A stretch of DNA of 64,000 nt from DASRFR01 sp035651455 (GTDB lineage Bacteria; Acidobacteriota; Terriglobia; Terriglobales; Acidobacteriaceae). The first letter of the stretch is position 1, and each line of letters opens with the position of its first letter. The notes under the pieces were generated by a model. It did not search any database. It was given only the letters and a program-made list of their open reading frames with translations, and was not told the DNA's origin. Positions 33,566 to 41,837 of this stretch are shown in pieces. The stretch is taken from the NCBI GenBank assembly GCA_035651455.1, contig DASRFR010000059.1:140475-204474 (forward strand), given 5' to 3'. The position numbers were made by a program, and so were the translations under genes.

Positions 33566-35029
33566 ATGCTTGCCAGATTCATGGGTACGATACGAAGATT
33601 TTCGTTCACCGCCACGCTGATCGTCACCATGCTGCTTTTGGGCATAGCGGGGTCACTCGCCGGGCAAGTCCCCTCCAAGCGCGCGACGGCGGATGGCTCG
33701 AAAGCCGTGGTTTTCCGCCGAGTTGCAAACACCGGGATCGAACTCCCCTCGGTGCCGAACATTCCCGATCTGCAGGATCTTCGCAAACCCATTCCGGCCG
33801 GCACTTACTCTGTCGAGTACGCACGCGGCACACTGGTTCCGGGAATGGGGGGCGCGATCGCGATCGGCGATTTCGACCAGGACGGCAATCCCGACCTGTA
33901 TGTCGTCGTTCCCGGAGGTTCGAACCACTTACTTCGAAACGACGGAAAAGGTCGCTTCACCGATGTGACATCGAAAGTGAAGGTGGCGGGCACTGGCGCA
34001 GATATCTCCGCTACGTTTCTCGACTACGACCACTCCGGGCATCTCAGCCTTGCGATTGCAGGGATGGGAGGAATCACGCTGTATCGGAACAATGGAGACA
34101 GTACTTTCACGGACGTCTCGCAAAACTCAGGATTGAAAGGCGAACCCAGTCAGTTCTATAGCTACGTCACTGCAGTACCAGGAGACAAGCCGGGTTTTCC
34201 CGATCTGCTGGCGGCGATGTACACGAATTTCGCGTCTGCGCCGTCCACCGCCTCTTTCATTTTTCCAAACAACTTTCCCGACGGTTCCGTCCATCTTTAT
34301 CGCAACCAGCACGATGGCACTTTCCAGGACGCAACTGAAGCTTCGGGACTGGGTTCGCAGTCCGGCCGCACGCGCAAGATTATTGCCGCGGACTTCAACC
34401 AGGATGGTCTGGTCGATCTGCTCCTGCTTCGGGACAATAAGCCCCCACTGCTCTACTTGAGGCAGAAGAATGGACAATTCGCAGACCACACTGCCGAGGC
34501 GGGAGAGGACCTCCTGATCTACGCCTTCTTGGATGGCCAGGCGGCTGACTTCAATCATGACGGCAGGATGGATCTGGCGCTCTGGTCCAGCGTTGGCAAT
34601 CGCATTCTGCTGAACCGGGGCGGGGGAAAGTTCGTGGAAGTTTCGATGCCAGTCATTACCGAGCCACCCAGCCCATTCGGATTCCGCGGCATGGTTGCCG
34701 AACTGAGCGGCGATGCAGGCCCCGATCTGCTCGCCGCGGACGCTCGCGGCCAATGGCGCTTCCTCCAGAACCATGGCGGTCGCTTTGAGCAGCTGCCGTT
34801 CAGCCTATCTGCTACCCGCGAAATGTCTGATGGACAATCAGCGTCGCACCCTGAAACTGCAGAGGCATCGAGTTATGCACCAAGCTTATTTGCCTGCATA
34901 ACCGCGTTCAAAGCAGGCAAGTCGGATTCGCTTCGGCTGATCGCTTTGACCCGCAACGGCCAAGTTTTGATCTTCAAGAAGGCCTCTCAGGACAAGACAC
35001 CGTCATCGCTGAAAAAACGCAGCCCGTAA
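33566..35029 (+). CDS. Secreted FG-GAP/VCBS repeat protein
   Basis: 487 aa from the ATG at 33566 (a second ATG at 33581 is equally possible). Signal peptide IRRFSFTATLIVTMLLLGIAGSLAGQ. The body is a predicted beta-propeller of FG-GAP/VCBS repeats with calcium-binding loops such as GDFDQDGNPDLYVV, LDYDHSGHLSLAIAG, ADFNQDGLVDLLLL and ADFNHDGRMDLALW. These fold into integrin-like surface propellers with adhesion or scaffolding roles. The last 80 residues lack repeats. It is divergent from the DUF3179 gene. Confidence 0.9.
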   Translation: MLARFMGTIRRFSFTATLIVTMLLLGIAGSLAGQVPSKRATADGSKAVVFRRVANTGIELPSVPNIPDLQDLRKPIPAGTYSVEYARGTLVPGMGGAIAIGDFDQDGNPDLYVVVPGGSNHLLRNDGKGRFTDVTSKVKVAGTGADISATFLDYDHSGHLSLAIAGMGGITLYRNNGDSTFTDVSQNSGLKGEPSQFYSYVTAVPGDKPGFPDLLAAMYTNFASAPSTASFIFPNNFPDGSVHLYRNQHDGTFQDATEASGLGSQSGRTRKIIAADFNQDGLVDLLLLRDNKPPLLYLRQKNGQFADHTAEAGEDLLIYAFLDGQAADFNHDGRMDLALWSSVGNRILLNRGGGKFVEVSMPVITEPPSPFGFRGMVAELSGDAGPDLLAADARGQWRFLQNHGGRFEQLPFSLSATREMSDGQSASHPETAEASSYAPSLFACITAFKAGKSDSLRLIALTRNGQVLIFKKASQDKTPSSLKKRSP

Positions 35030-35206
35030 TAGCGAGCACGCAAACTTCTCAAAACCCGTAAAATAGGGGTTCAAGCGACGGCGCATTCCCGGTGCTTCCG
35101 CCTGAGCAGGAGGGTGCGCTTCAACACACCTGCCTGTGATCCAACCCACGACGCGGTTGCCCCTGGCGCAGCTAGACTGGCAGCCGGGATCTAAGGGGAT
35201 TTCGCC

Positions 35207-36715
35207 ATGCCTCGCACGATTGAAGTTACCGAACTGGTCCTCCGCGACGCCCACCAGAGCCTTATGGCGACGCGCATGGCACTCGAAGACATGGTTCCGG
35301 CCTGCGAAGATCTGGACAATGCCGGTTACTGGTCGCTCGAGTGCTGGGGCGGAGCCACCTTCGACGCATGCATCCGGTTCCTGAACGAGGATCCATGGGA
35401 ACGGCTGCGCACCTTCCGTCGCCTCATGCCGAAGACACGGCTCCAGATGCTGTTGCGGGGTCAGAACCTGGTCGGCTACCGCCACTACGAAGATTCGGTG
35501 GTCGAGCACTTTGTAGAAAAAGCTGCTGCCAACGGAATGGACGTGTTCCGCATTTTCGACGCGCTCAACGACGTACGCAATCTTCAGACCAGCATCCGCG
35601 CGGTCAAGAAAACCGGCAAGCATGCTCAAGGCACGATCTGCTACACCATCAGCCCGGTGCACACTATCGATGCTTTCGTGGACATGGGGGCGCGCCTGCG
35701 GGAGCTGGGATGCGACTCCATCTGCATCAAGGACATGGCCGGCCTGCTGAAGCCGCAGCCCGCGTACGAGCTGGTGAAAGGCATCAAGCAGAGTTGCGGC
35801 CCCGACACCCTGGTCCATGTACACACCCATGCGACGACGGGTGTGACGATGGTGGCGCTGATGAAGGCGGTGGAAGCGGGCTGTGACATCATCGACACCG
35901 CGGTGAGCTCCCTTTCCCTTGGTCCCGGACACAATCCGACCGAGAGTTTTATCGAGATGCTGGAGGGTACCGGCTACGAGACTCGCCTCAATATCGGGCG
36001 CATACTCAAGGTGCGGCAACACTTCGCGAAAGTGCGACCGCGTTACCGTGAATTCCTCAGCGACATCACCGGTGTGGATACGGAAATCTTCAAGAGCCAG
36101 ATTCCTGGCGGAATGATTTCCAACATGGAGAACCAACTAAAAGGACAGGGTGCGGGAGACCGGGTTCAGGAGGTCCTAGAAGAGGTGCCTAACGTCCGTA
36201 AGGACTCCGGTTATCCTCCGCTGGTCACGCCGTCAAGCCAGATTGTCGGAACCCAGGCGGTGTTCAACGTCCTCATGGGCAAGTACAAGGTAATGACCGG
36301 GGAGTTCGCCGACCTGATGCTTGGCTATTACGGCAGCACGCTGGGAGATAAGAATGCTGACGTGTTGAAGAAAGCGGAAGCGCAAGCCAAGAAATCGCCC
36401 ATCACTTGCCGACCAGCCGATTTGCTGAAGCCGGAATGGGAGAGCTTGCGTTCCGAGGCACTCGCCTTGTCGGGCTGCAATGGCAGCGACGAAGACGTGC
36501 TTACCTACGCCATGTTTCCCCCGGTGGCGACAAAGTTTTTCCAAGCGCGGTCTCAGGGGCCACGCAACGTCGGAAAAGAGCCGGCTAAGAAGGCGGAAAC
36601 GGCACCAGCAAAGGCGGGCGGCACAAATGGCAAAGGTCAACTCAGCGGACCAGTGCGCTACGTTGTTACCCTGAACGGGAAAGAGCACAAGGTCACGGTA
36701 GAACCCGCGGAATAA
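35207..36715 (+). CDS. Carboxyltransferase 5S-type subunit (pyruvate/oxaloacetate domain)
   Basis: 502 aa, HMGL-like TIM barrel. Metal and catalytic residues: D14 in VLRDAHQSL, carbamylated-lysine candidate K175 in CIKDMAG, and H206 and H208 in HVHTHATTGV. LECWGGATFDAC, FRIFDALND, SSLSLGPGHNPTESF and TPSSQIVGTQAVFNVL match the 5S subunit of transcarboxylase and the alpha subunit of oxaloacetate decarboxylase. It moves a carboxyl group between biotin and pyruvate/oxaloacetate. The biotin domain is absent from this chain: after a linker of about 40 residues rich in Ala, Lys and Gly it ends with YVVTLNGKEHKVTVEPAE, a leftover biotin-carrier beginning. The biotin carrier is encoded 3 genes downstream. 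Confidence 0.92.
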   Translation: MPRTIEVTELVLRDAHQSLMATRMALEDMVPACEDLDNAGYWSLECWGGATFDACIRFLNEDPWERLRTFRRLMPKTRLQMLLRGQNLVGYRHYEDSVVEHFVEKAAANGMDVFRIFDALNDVRNLQTSIRAVKKTGKHAQGTICYTISPVHTIDAFVDMGARLRELGCDSICIKDMAGLLKPQPAYELVKGIKQSCGPDTLVHVHTHATTGVTMVALMKAVEAGCDIIDTAVSSLSLGPGHNPTESFIEMLEGTGYETRLNIGRILKVRQHFAKVRPRYREFLSDITGVDTEIFKSQIPGGMISNMENQLKGQGAGDRVQEVLEEVPNVRKDSGYPPLVTPSSQIVGTQAVFNVLMGKYKVMTGEFADLMLGYYGSTLGDKNADVLKKAEAQAKKSPITCRPADLLKPEWESLRSEALALSGCNGSDEDVLTYAMFPPVATKFFQARSQGPRNVGKEPAKKAETAPAKAGGTNGKGQLSGPVRYVVTLNGKEHKVTVEPAE

Positions 36716-36746
36716 AAAACCAGGTAAACGGGAGGGCGAACTCGCG

Positions 36747-38321
36747 ATGGCCACACAATCCAGCCATGCCGGTCAGAAGACGATGGACGAAAAGATTGCC
36801 GACCTGCGTTCGCGGCGATCCTCCGTCGAACTCGGCGGCGGCGAGGAACGCATCTCGAAGCAGCATGCGGCCAGCAAGCTCACAGCGCGTGAACGAGTGC
36901 AAAAGCTGGTGGATCGCGACAGCTTTCAGGAGATTGGCCTGTTTGCGAATCACCGGGCTAGCCACTTCGGTATGGCCAACAAGCCGATGCCTGCCGATGG
37001 GGTGATTACCGGCTGCGCCACGATCGATAGCCGACTCGTCCATCTCGCCAGCCAGGATTTCACGGTCGCAGGCGGGGCTGCCGGCGAAGTGCATTGCGAC
37101 AAGATCTCAGAGATGATGCACCTGTCGTTGAAAACCGGGAGTCCGTTCATCTTCATCAACGACTCGGGAGGAGCGCGCGTGCAGGAAGGGATCGACAGCC
37201 TTTCCGGATACGGCCGCGTGTTTTACAACAACGTTGTGCTCTCCGGAACCGTGCCCCAGATTTCGCTTATCTGCGGCCCGTGTGCCGGTGGAGCGGCATA
37301 CAGTCCCGCGCTGACCGATTTCGTTATCCAGACGAAGCGTGCGCAGATGTTCATTACGGGTCCGCAGGTGATCAAGCAAGTCACGGGAGAGGTGGTGACT
37401 CCGGAAGAACTGGGCGGCCCGGAGGCGCAGATGAACCATTCCGGGGTATCGCACCTGGTGGCGGAGGACGATGAGGAAGCGATGTATCTTTGCCGGCGCA
37501 TTCTCAGCTTCATGCCGTCGAACAACATGGAGGATCCTCCGCATCTGCGCTACAACTTGCCGCTGGAGCGGGATCCCGAGTTGAACCAGGTGGTGCCGGC
37601 CGAAACCAAGATTCCCTACGATGTACGCAACGTAATTGTCCGCGTGCTGGATCACCAGGACTTCATGGAAATCCAGGGAGGATTCGCGCCCAACATCGTG
37701 GTTGGCTTTGGACGCATTCAAGGGCGATCGCTGGGGATTATCGCCAATCAGCCCGGCGTGCTCGCGGGTGCGCTTGACATTAACGCGTCTGACAAGGCTT
37801 CGCGGTTCATTCGCTTCTGCAACGCCTTCAATGTCCCCCTGCTTACGTTCGTAGATGTGCCCGGTTTCCTGCCCGGGGTGGAGCAGGAGTACGGCGGGAT
37901 TATCCGTCACGGCGCAAAAATGCTTTTCGCATATTCCGCCGCGACGGTTCCCAAAATGACGGTAATTCTGCGAAAGGCATATGGCGGCGCTTACCTGGCC
38001 ATGTGTGGCAAAGACCTGGGCGCAGATCGCGTGGTGGCCTGGCCGACCGCGGAAATAGCGGTGATGGGAGCGGAAGGCGCGGCCGAAATTGTGTTCCGCC
38101 GCGAGATCGATTCCGCCGGGGACAAGGGCGCGCGACGCCGCGAACTGATCGAGCTATATCGCCAAACGTTTGCCAATCCGTATGTGTCCGCGGGTCGGAG
38201 ATTGGTGGACGACATCATCGAGCCATCGGAGACACGGCCTTACCTGGCCCGGGCCTTGGAGGCTCTGCATACGAAGCGGGAGCTGCGGCCACCCAAGAAG
38301 CACGGCCTTATTCCCCTATAG
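36747..38321 (+). CDS. Acyl-CoA carboxyltransferase (12S/propionyl-CoA carboxylase beta type)
   Basis: 524 aa with tandem crotonase-like halves. FIFINDSGGARVQEGIDSLSGYG and ICGPCAGGAAYSPALTDFV form the N-terminal oxyanion region, and PGFLPGVEQEYGGIIRHGAKMLFAYSAATVPKMTVILRKAYGGAYLAM forms the C-terminal CoA/carboxylate site. WPTAEIAVMGAEGAAEIVFR is typical of the methylmalonyl/propionyl-CoA group. It transfers CO2 between carboxybiotin and propionyl-CoA. It follows the 5S gene by 31 bp, and the two plus the biotin carrier make a transcarboxylase-type set. A propionyl-CoA carboxylase role would need a biotin carboxylase gene, which is not in the window. Confidence 0.93.
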   Translation: MATQSSHAGQKTMDEKIADLRSRRSSVELGGGEERISKQHAASKLTARERVQKLVDRDSFQEIGLFANHRASHFGMANKPMPADGVITGCATIDSRLVHLASQDFTVAGGAAGEVHCDKISEMMHLSLKTGSPFIFINDSGGARVQEGIDSLSGYGRVFYNNVVLSGTVPQISLICGPCAGGAAYSPALTDFVIQTKRAQMFITGPQVIKQVTGEVVTPEELGGPEAQMNHSGVSHLVAEDDEEAMYLCRRILSFMPSNNMEDPPHLRYNLPLERDPELNQVVPAETKIPYDVRNVIVRVLDHQDFMEIQGGFAPNIVVGFGRIQGRSLGIIANQPGVLAGALDINASDKASRFIRFCNAFNVPLLTFVDVPGFLPGVEQEYGGIIRHGAKMLFAYSAATVPKMTVILRKAYGGAYLAMCGKDLGADRVVAWPTAEIAVMGAEGAAEIVFRREIDSAGDKGARRRELIELYRQTFANPYVSAGRRLVDDIIEPSETRPYLARALEALHTKRELRPPKKHGLIPL

Positions 38322-38334
38322 TCGCGGATCGCGC

Positions 38335-38835
38335 ATGGCAATGCTGGTGCTGACATCATTAGACGCAACGATATTGGCGGCCGCCACCGTTTTAGTTTTG
38401 GCGGGCTGGGTTGCCGCCTACGTGTTTGCGAAGCGCATGCTGACCGGCGCGGTGGAGCAGTTGCGGCAGGAGTCGGAAAAGCGGGTGAATGCGTTGTACT
38501 CCAAACTTAGTGCGACTGCTATGGCCCTGCCGGCGATCAACGAGACGAAGACGTCGGAACAGGTAGTCGAACCGGCCGCAACACTGCGACCTCCAGCGCT
38601 TAAAGAAGGTCCCGCTCCGGCTCGGGCGCTGGCTTCGCCAGCATCAGCAACAATCGAGGAGGTCTCTCCAGAGATCCTGCTGGTCATCAGTGCGGCGGTC
38701 ACGGCGTTTCTGGGGAAGAAGGTTCGTATCCGCTCAGCGCGTACAGTGCCGGGAACGGACGCATTCAGCGCCTGGGCGCAGCAGGGTAGAGTTTTCGTTC
38801 AGGCGTCCCACAACCTGACACAGCGAGGACATTGA
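38335..38835 (+). CDS. OadG-like membrane subunit of biotin-dependent decarboxylase/transcarboxylase
   Basis: 166 aa from the ATG at 38335. One N-terminal membrane helix (ATILAAATVLVLAGWVAAYVFA) leads to a charged coiled stretch (RQESEKRVNALYSKL), an Ala/Pro-rich linker and a conserved end, EVSPEILLVISAAVTAFLGKKVRIRSARTV, then SAWAQQGRVFVQASHNL. This C-terminal block is a recurring companion of methylmalonyl-CoA decarboxylase and transcarboxylase genes. In sodium-pumping decarboxylases the gamma subunit anchors the complex and binds Zn. No beta (membrane pump) subunit is encoded here, so whether the complex is a pump is open. Confidence 0.72.
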   Translation: MAMLVLTSLDATILAAATVLVLAGWVAAYVFAKRMLTGAVEQLRQESEKRVNALYSKLSATAMALPAINETKTSEQVVEPAATLRPPALKEGPAPARALASPASATIEEVSPEILLVISAAVTAFLGKKVRIRSARTVPGTDAFSAWAQQGRVFVQASHNLTQRGH

Positions 38836-38943
38836 TGAAGGCAAAGGGCGGCCTCAGACGTGCGGAGTTGCGGATATCCGATTGTGCAACCCAGGAATAT
38901 TGAAACTGAGGTCCGAAACGGGCCGCCGGCGCCCGGAGGCATC

Positions 38944-39342
38944 ATGAAGCTGCAAATCGGGATCGATGGAAAAACCTACGAAGTGGATGTGGAAGTCCTT
39001 GAAGATGATACGGCCGTCTTCGAGCGGGGCTACGTGCCGCCGCACCCGCTTTTTCCGACAACAGTGCCGTCTGGCCCAGTGCCTTCGCTTTCGAAACCTC
39101 CGGCAAAACCGGACGCGGCGGTGGACGAGGCCAAAGTTTGTCGCAGTCCGGTAGCGGGGGTCGTACTGCGAGTGAATGTGACACCCGGCCAGCAACTCCA
39201 GCCCAATGATCTGATGATCGTGCTGGAAGCCATGAAAATGGAAACCAACGTCACTGCGCCCGCGGCTGGCAAAGTTAGAAGCGTCAGCATTCAGCCGGGA
39301 GACGCAGTCAAAGTGAACCAGGTGCTGGTGGAATTCCAGTAG
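38944..39342 (+). CDS. Biotin carboxyl carrier protein of the transcarboxylase cluster
   Basis: 132 aa from the ATG at 38944 with GGAGG 4 bp before it. The C-terminal biotinyl domain has CRSPVAGVVLRVNVTPGQQL and EAMKMETNV with the biotinylated lysine K98, then APAAGKVRSVSIQPGDAVKVNQVLVEF. The N-terminal part (KLQIGIDGKTYEVDVEVLED) is the usual lead-in, joined by a Pro-rich flexible linker. It carries CO2 between the 12S-type and 5S-type enzymes upstream. Confidence 0.93.
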   Translation: MKLQIGIDGKTYEVDVEVLEDDTAVFERGYVPPHPLFPTTVPSGPVPSLSKPPAKPDAAVDEAKVCRSPVAGVVLRVNVTPGQQLQPNDLMIVLEAMKMETNVTAPAAGKVRSVSIQPGDAVKVNQVLVEFQ

Positions 39343-39572
39343 GACTTGACAGCGGGGCAGAACCCCTTTCCGCTGGACCTTAAATATCATTCTCCTGCCT
39401 TTCCCTCTCACCTAGTCTGGCTTTTTGCCGAAGACGTTCCAGATCACAGTTCTTTGGGGAGCCCGGACCCTGCTCTCTTGATCCAGCGCACACCCCGATG
39501 AGTCATAGGTCACAGCGCCGTGGGACCCCTTTGGGTACAAATAGAGTGCGCACCCAACGAACGGAGGCAACC

Positions 39573-40022
39573 ATGATTCGCAGCGCCGTAGCATCCTGGA
39601 AAGGCAGTCCCGCAATTGGAGAAGGCCTGGTCACGACCTCGAGCGGCGTGATGTCCAACTCTCTCTACTCGTTTGGTTCGAGCAGCGGCAACGAGCCGTG
39701 TACCAGTCCTTCGGAGATGCTGGCGGCGGCGGTTGCATCGTGCATGTCTTTGATGATGGCGCAGGAAGTGGCCCGCGCCGGCGTGCGTCCTCACGAGGTC
39801 AAGACGGAGTCGGTGCTCACGCTGCAGGAAAAGAAGGCACGGTGGGAGATCACCGGAATTGAGCTTCATGTCACTGTGAATGCTCCCGGCCTGGACGAGG
39901 CAAGTTTTCACAAGCTGACGCGCAACGCAAAGGCGAGGTGCCCGATCTCGCACTCACTTAATGTGCCGGTGAAGCTCAGCGCCAAGTACGAGACGGTGGA
40001 GCACGCGCCCGTCCTCGCGTAA
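39573..40022 (+). CDS. OsmC family peroxidase-like protein
   Basis: 149 aa from the ATG at 39573 with GGAGG 6 bp upstream. PSEMLAAAVASCMSLMMAQEVARAG contains the first conserved cysteine and ARCPISHSLNVPVKLS the second; this pair and an N-terminal Arg/Glu reduce organic hydroperoxides in the family. Length fits the OsmC subgroup. The frame is open 25 codons further up without a ribosome site. Cytoplasmic detoxification role inferred from the family. Confidence 0.9.
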   Translation: MIRSAVASWKGSPAIGEGLVTTSSGVMSNSLYSFGSSSGNEPCTSPSEMLAAAVASCMSLMMAQEVARAGVRPHEVKTESVLTLQEKKARWEITGIELHVTVNAPGLDEASFHKLTRNAKARCPISHSLNVPVKLSAKYETVEHAPVLA

Positions 40023-40140
40023 CAAAATGTAAGTCGCATGCCAGTGTAGTTGACGCCGAGTTTGCGTCGCGAAAGTATGCTCGCCTTTCCCTTGCGGGGT
40101 TACGCACATGTTTCTGAATGCAACAGGTAGGAGAACGGTT

Positions 40141-40311
40141 ATGGAAAACGCCGAAGGCAAGAACGCCCTGTGCTCAATTTGCCAGAAGCCCGCGACCCAG
40201 ATGGTCGATGGCGAACCAGCCTGCAGCGAACACATTGAACTCGTCTACGAGAATCAAGTGGAGGACTACACCAAGGCTCATCAGCGTGACAATGAATGGC
40301 TCCACAACTGA
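40141..40311 (+). CDS. Small zinc-knuckle-like hypothetical protein
   Basis: 56 aa from the ATG at 40141 (GGAG about 8 bp upstream); an ATG at 40108 is also in frame. CSICQKPATQMVDGEPACSEHIELVYENQ has two CxxC/CxxH-type pairs suited to one zinc ion. Similar short proteins are common in acidobacteria with no known role. It follows OsmC by about 120 bp and may be separately transcribed. Confidence 0.65.
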   Translation: MENAEGKNALCSICQKPATQMVDGEPACSEHIELVYENQVEDYTKAHQRDNEWLHN

Positions 40312-40462
40312 TGGAGGCCACGGGGTCCGCATTCGATCAGGTATGAGCATCCGACCTCGTTTTCACTGCGTCCCACGCTAACTATTCTCGTGTCTCGCGC
40401 TGGCGGGAATTGGGGTGACGTTTGAGCCCAAGTCTCGTCTAACGACTCGTCACACGTCCATT

Positions 40463-41767
40463 ATGAAAAAGCTCAGTCTCTCCATCCTTCTGTTGTCATG
40501 CATTCCATGCTTCAGTCAAGACGCGGCAATGTTCCGGGGAAATCCGCGACACACGGGCCTGTACCAATCTTCGCCTCTGACAAAACCGGGGACGGTCAAA
40601 TGGAAATTTGCCACCCACGGCATGGTGATGTCGTCACCCGCGGTGGTCGATGGCGTCGCGTACTTCGGTAGCGACGACCACAACCTGTATGCGGTCAATG
40701 TTGACACAGGGGTTCTTAAATGGAAGTTCGCCACCAAGAGTCGCGTGACCTCGTCTCCGGCAGTAGCGAACGGCATGGTTTACTTCGGCAGCTTCGACGG
40801 AAATTTCTACGGCGTGGATGCGGCAAGCGGCCAACAGAAGTGGACGTTCCGCACCGCAGGCGAGCACCGCTTTACTGCTCAGCATCTGCATGGGTTGCAA
40901 CCAGCTACCGAAAGCATGCCTGATCCGTTCGATTTTTATCTGTCGTCACCCGCGGTCGTGGGAAATGCCGTCTACTTCGGCAGCGGCGATGGAAACGTGT
41001 ATGCGCTTGATGCGTCCGCGGGCACGCTGAATTGGAAGTTTCACACGGGCGACGTGGTGCACGGTTCCCCCGCGGTAGCGGACGGAGTAGTGTTTGTAGG
41101 CAGTTGGGACAGCTATTTTTACGCCCTCGATGCTGCAAACGGCACAGAACGCTGGCGGTTGAAAACCGGCGAAGATCCCGACACTCACAACCAGGTGGGC
41201 ATTCAATCCTCCCCCGTGATAGCAGATGGCGTAGTGTACTTCGGCTGTCGCGATTCGAATCTGTACGCGGTGAATGCGCAGACCGGACAAAAGAAATGGG
41301 CGTTCAGCAACAAAGGATCGTGGGTCATCGCGTCTCCGGTTGTGAAGAATGGAAAAGTGTATTTCGCGACCTCAGACTCGGGTCTGTTTCGCGCGCTGGA
41401 TGCGGGGACCGGCGCGGAGTTGTTTTCCCTAGATTTCAAACACTGGCCGATGTTCTCCTCGCCGGCGATTGCAGGTGACATGCTGTACATCGGATCGCAT
41501 ACAGGCAAGCTGATCGCTGTGAACCTGAAGTCGCAAGCGGTGGCCTGGACCTTCGAGACAGAGGCATCGAAGAAGAACGGGGCCATGTTCATGAAAAACG
41601 ATGGCACCCCCAATTATGAGGCGGTATTTGCTGATGATTTCTACGATGAAATAGTCGTGGGCATGACCAAGATGCTCGGTGTGGGCGCGATCCTCTCATC
41701 CCCGGTCATTGTCAATGGCGTGATCTATTTCGGCAGCACGGACGGAAATCTATACGCGCTTCAGTAG
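40463..41767 (+). CDS. Secreted PQQ-type beta-propeller repeat protein
   Basis: 434 aa from the ATG at 40463. Signal peptide KKLSLSILLLSCIPCFSQ. The body is a series of PQQ-like blades, each with a core such as VVDGVAYFGSDDHNLYAVNVDTGVLKWKF, repeated at least seven times (DGNVYALDASAGTLNWKF, DSYFYALDAANGTERWRL, DSNLYAVNAQTGQKKWAF and others). The fold is that of PQQ dehydrogenases and BamB. No catalytic or PQQ-binding residues can be shown, so an outer-membrane or periplasmic scaffolding role is as likely as an enzyme. Confidence 0.9.
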   Translation: MKKLSLSILLLSCIPCFSQDAAMFRGNPRHTGLYQSSPLTKPGTVKWKFATHGMVMSSPAVVDGVAYFGSDDHNLYAVNVDTGVLKWKFATKSRVTSSPAVANGMVYFGSFDGNFYGVDAASGQQKWTFRTAGEHRFTAQHLHGLQPATESMPDPFDFYLSSPAVVGNAVYFGSGDGNVYALDASAGTLNWKFHTGDVVHGSPAVADGVVFVGSWDSYFYALDAANGTERWRLKTGEDPDTHNQVGIQSSPVIADGVVYFGCRDSNLYAVNAQTGQKKWAFSNKGSWVIASPVVKNGKVYFATSDSGLFRALDAGTGAELFSLDFKHWPMFSSPAIAGDMLYIGSHTGKLIAVNLKSQAVAWTFETEASKKNGAMFMKNDGTPNYEAVFADDFYDEIVVGMTKMLGVGAILSSPVIVNGVIYFGSTDGNLYALQ

Positions 41768-41837
41768 CTCTTGCGAATGGGCGAGCTTAGCCTTGACAAG
41801 TGTGCGGCGCACTGTGCTGCAGCGACACTCGCGACTT

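Noticed and set aside
35041..35066. Possible terminator after the FG-GAP gene
   Set aside because: The AACCC/GGGTT stem is only 5 bp, has a long loop and is not followed by a T tract.
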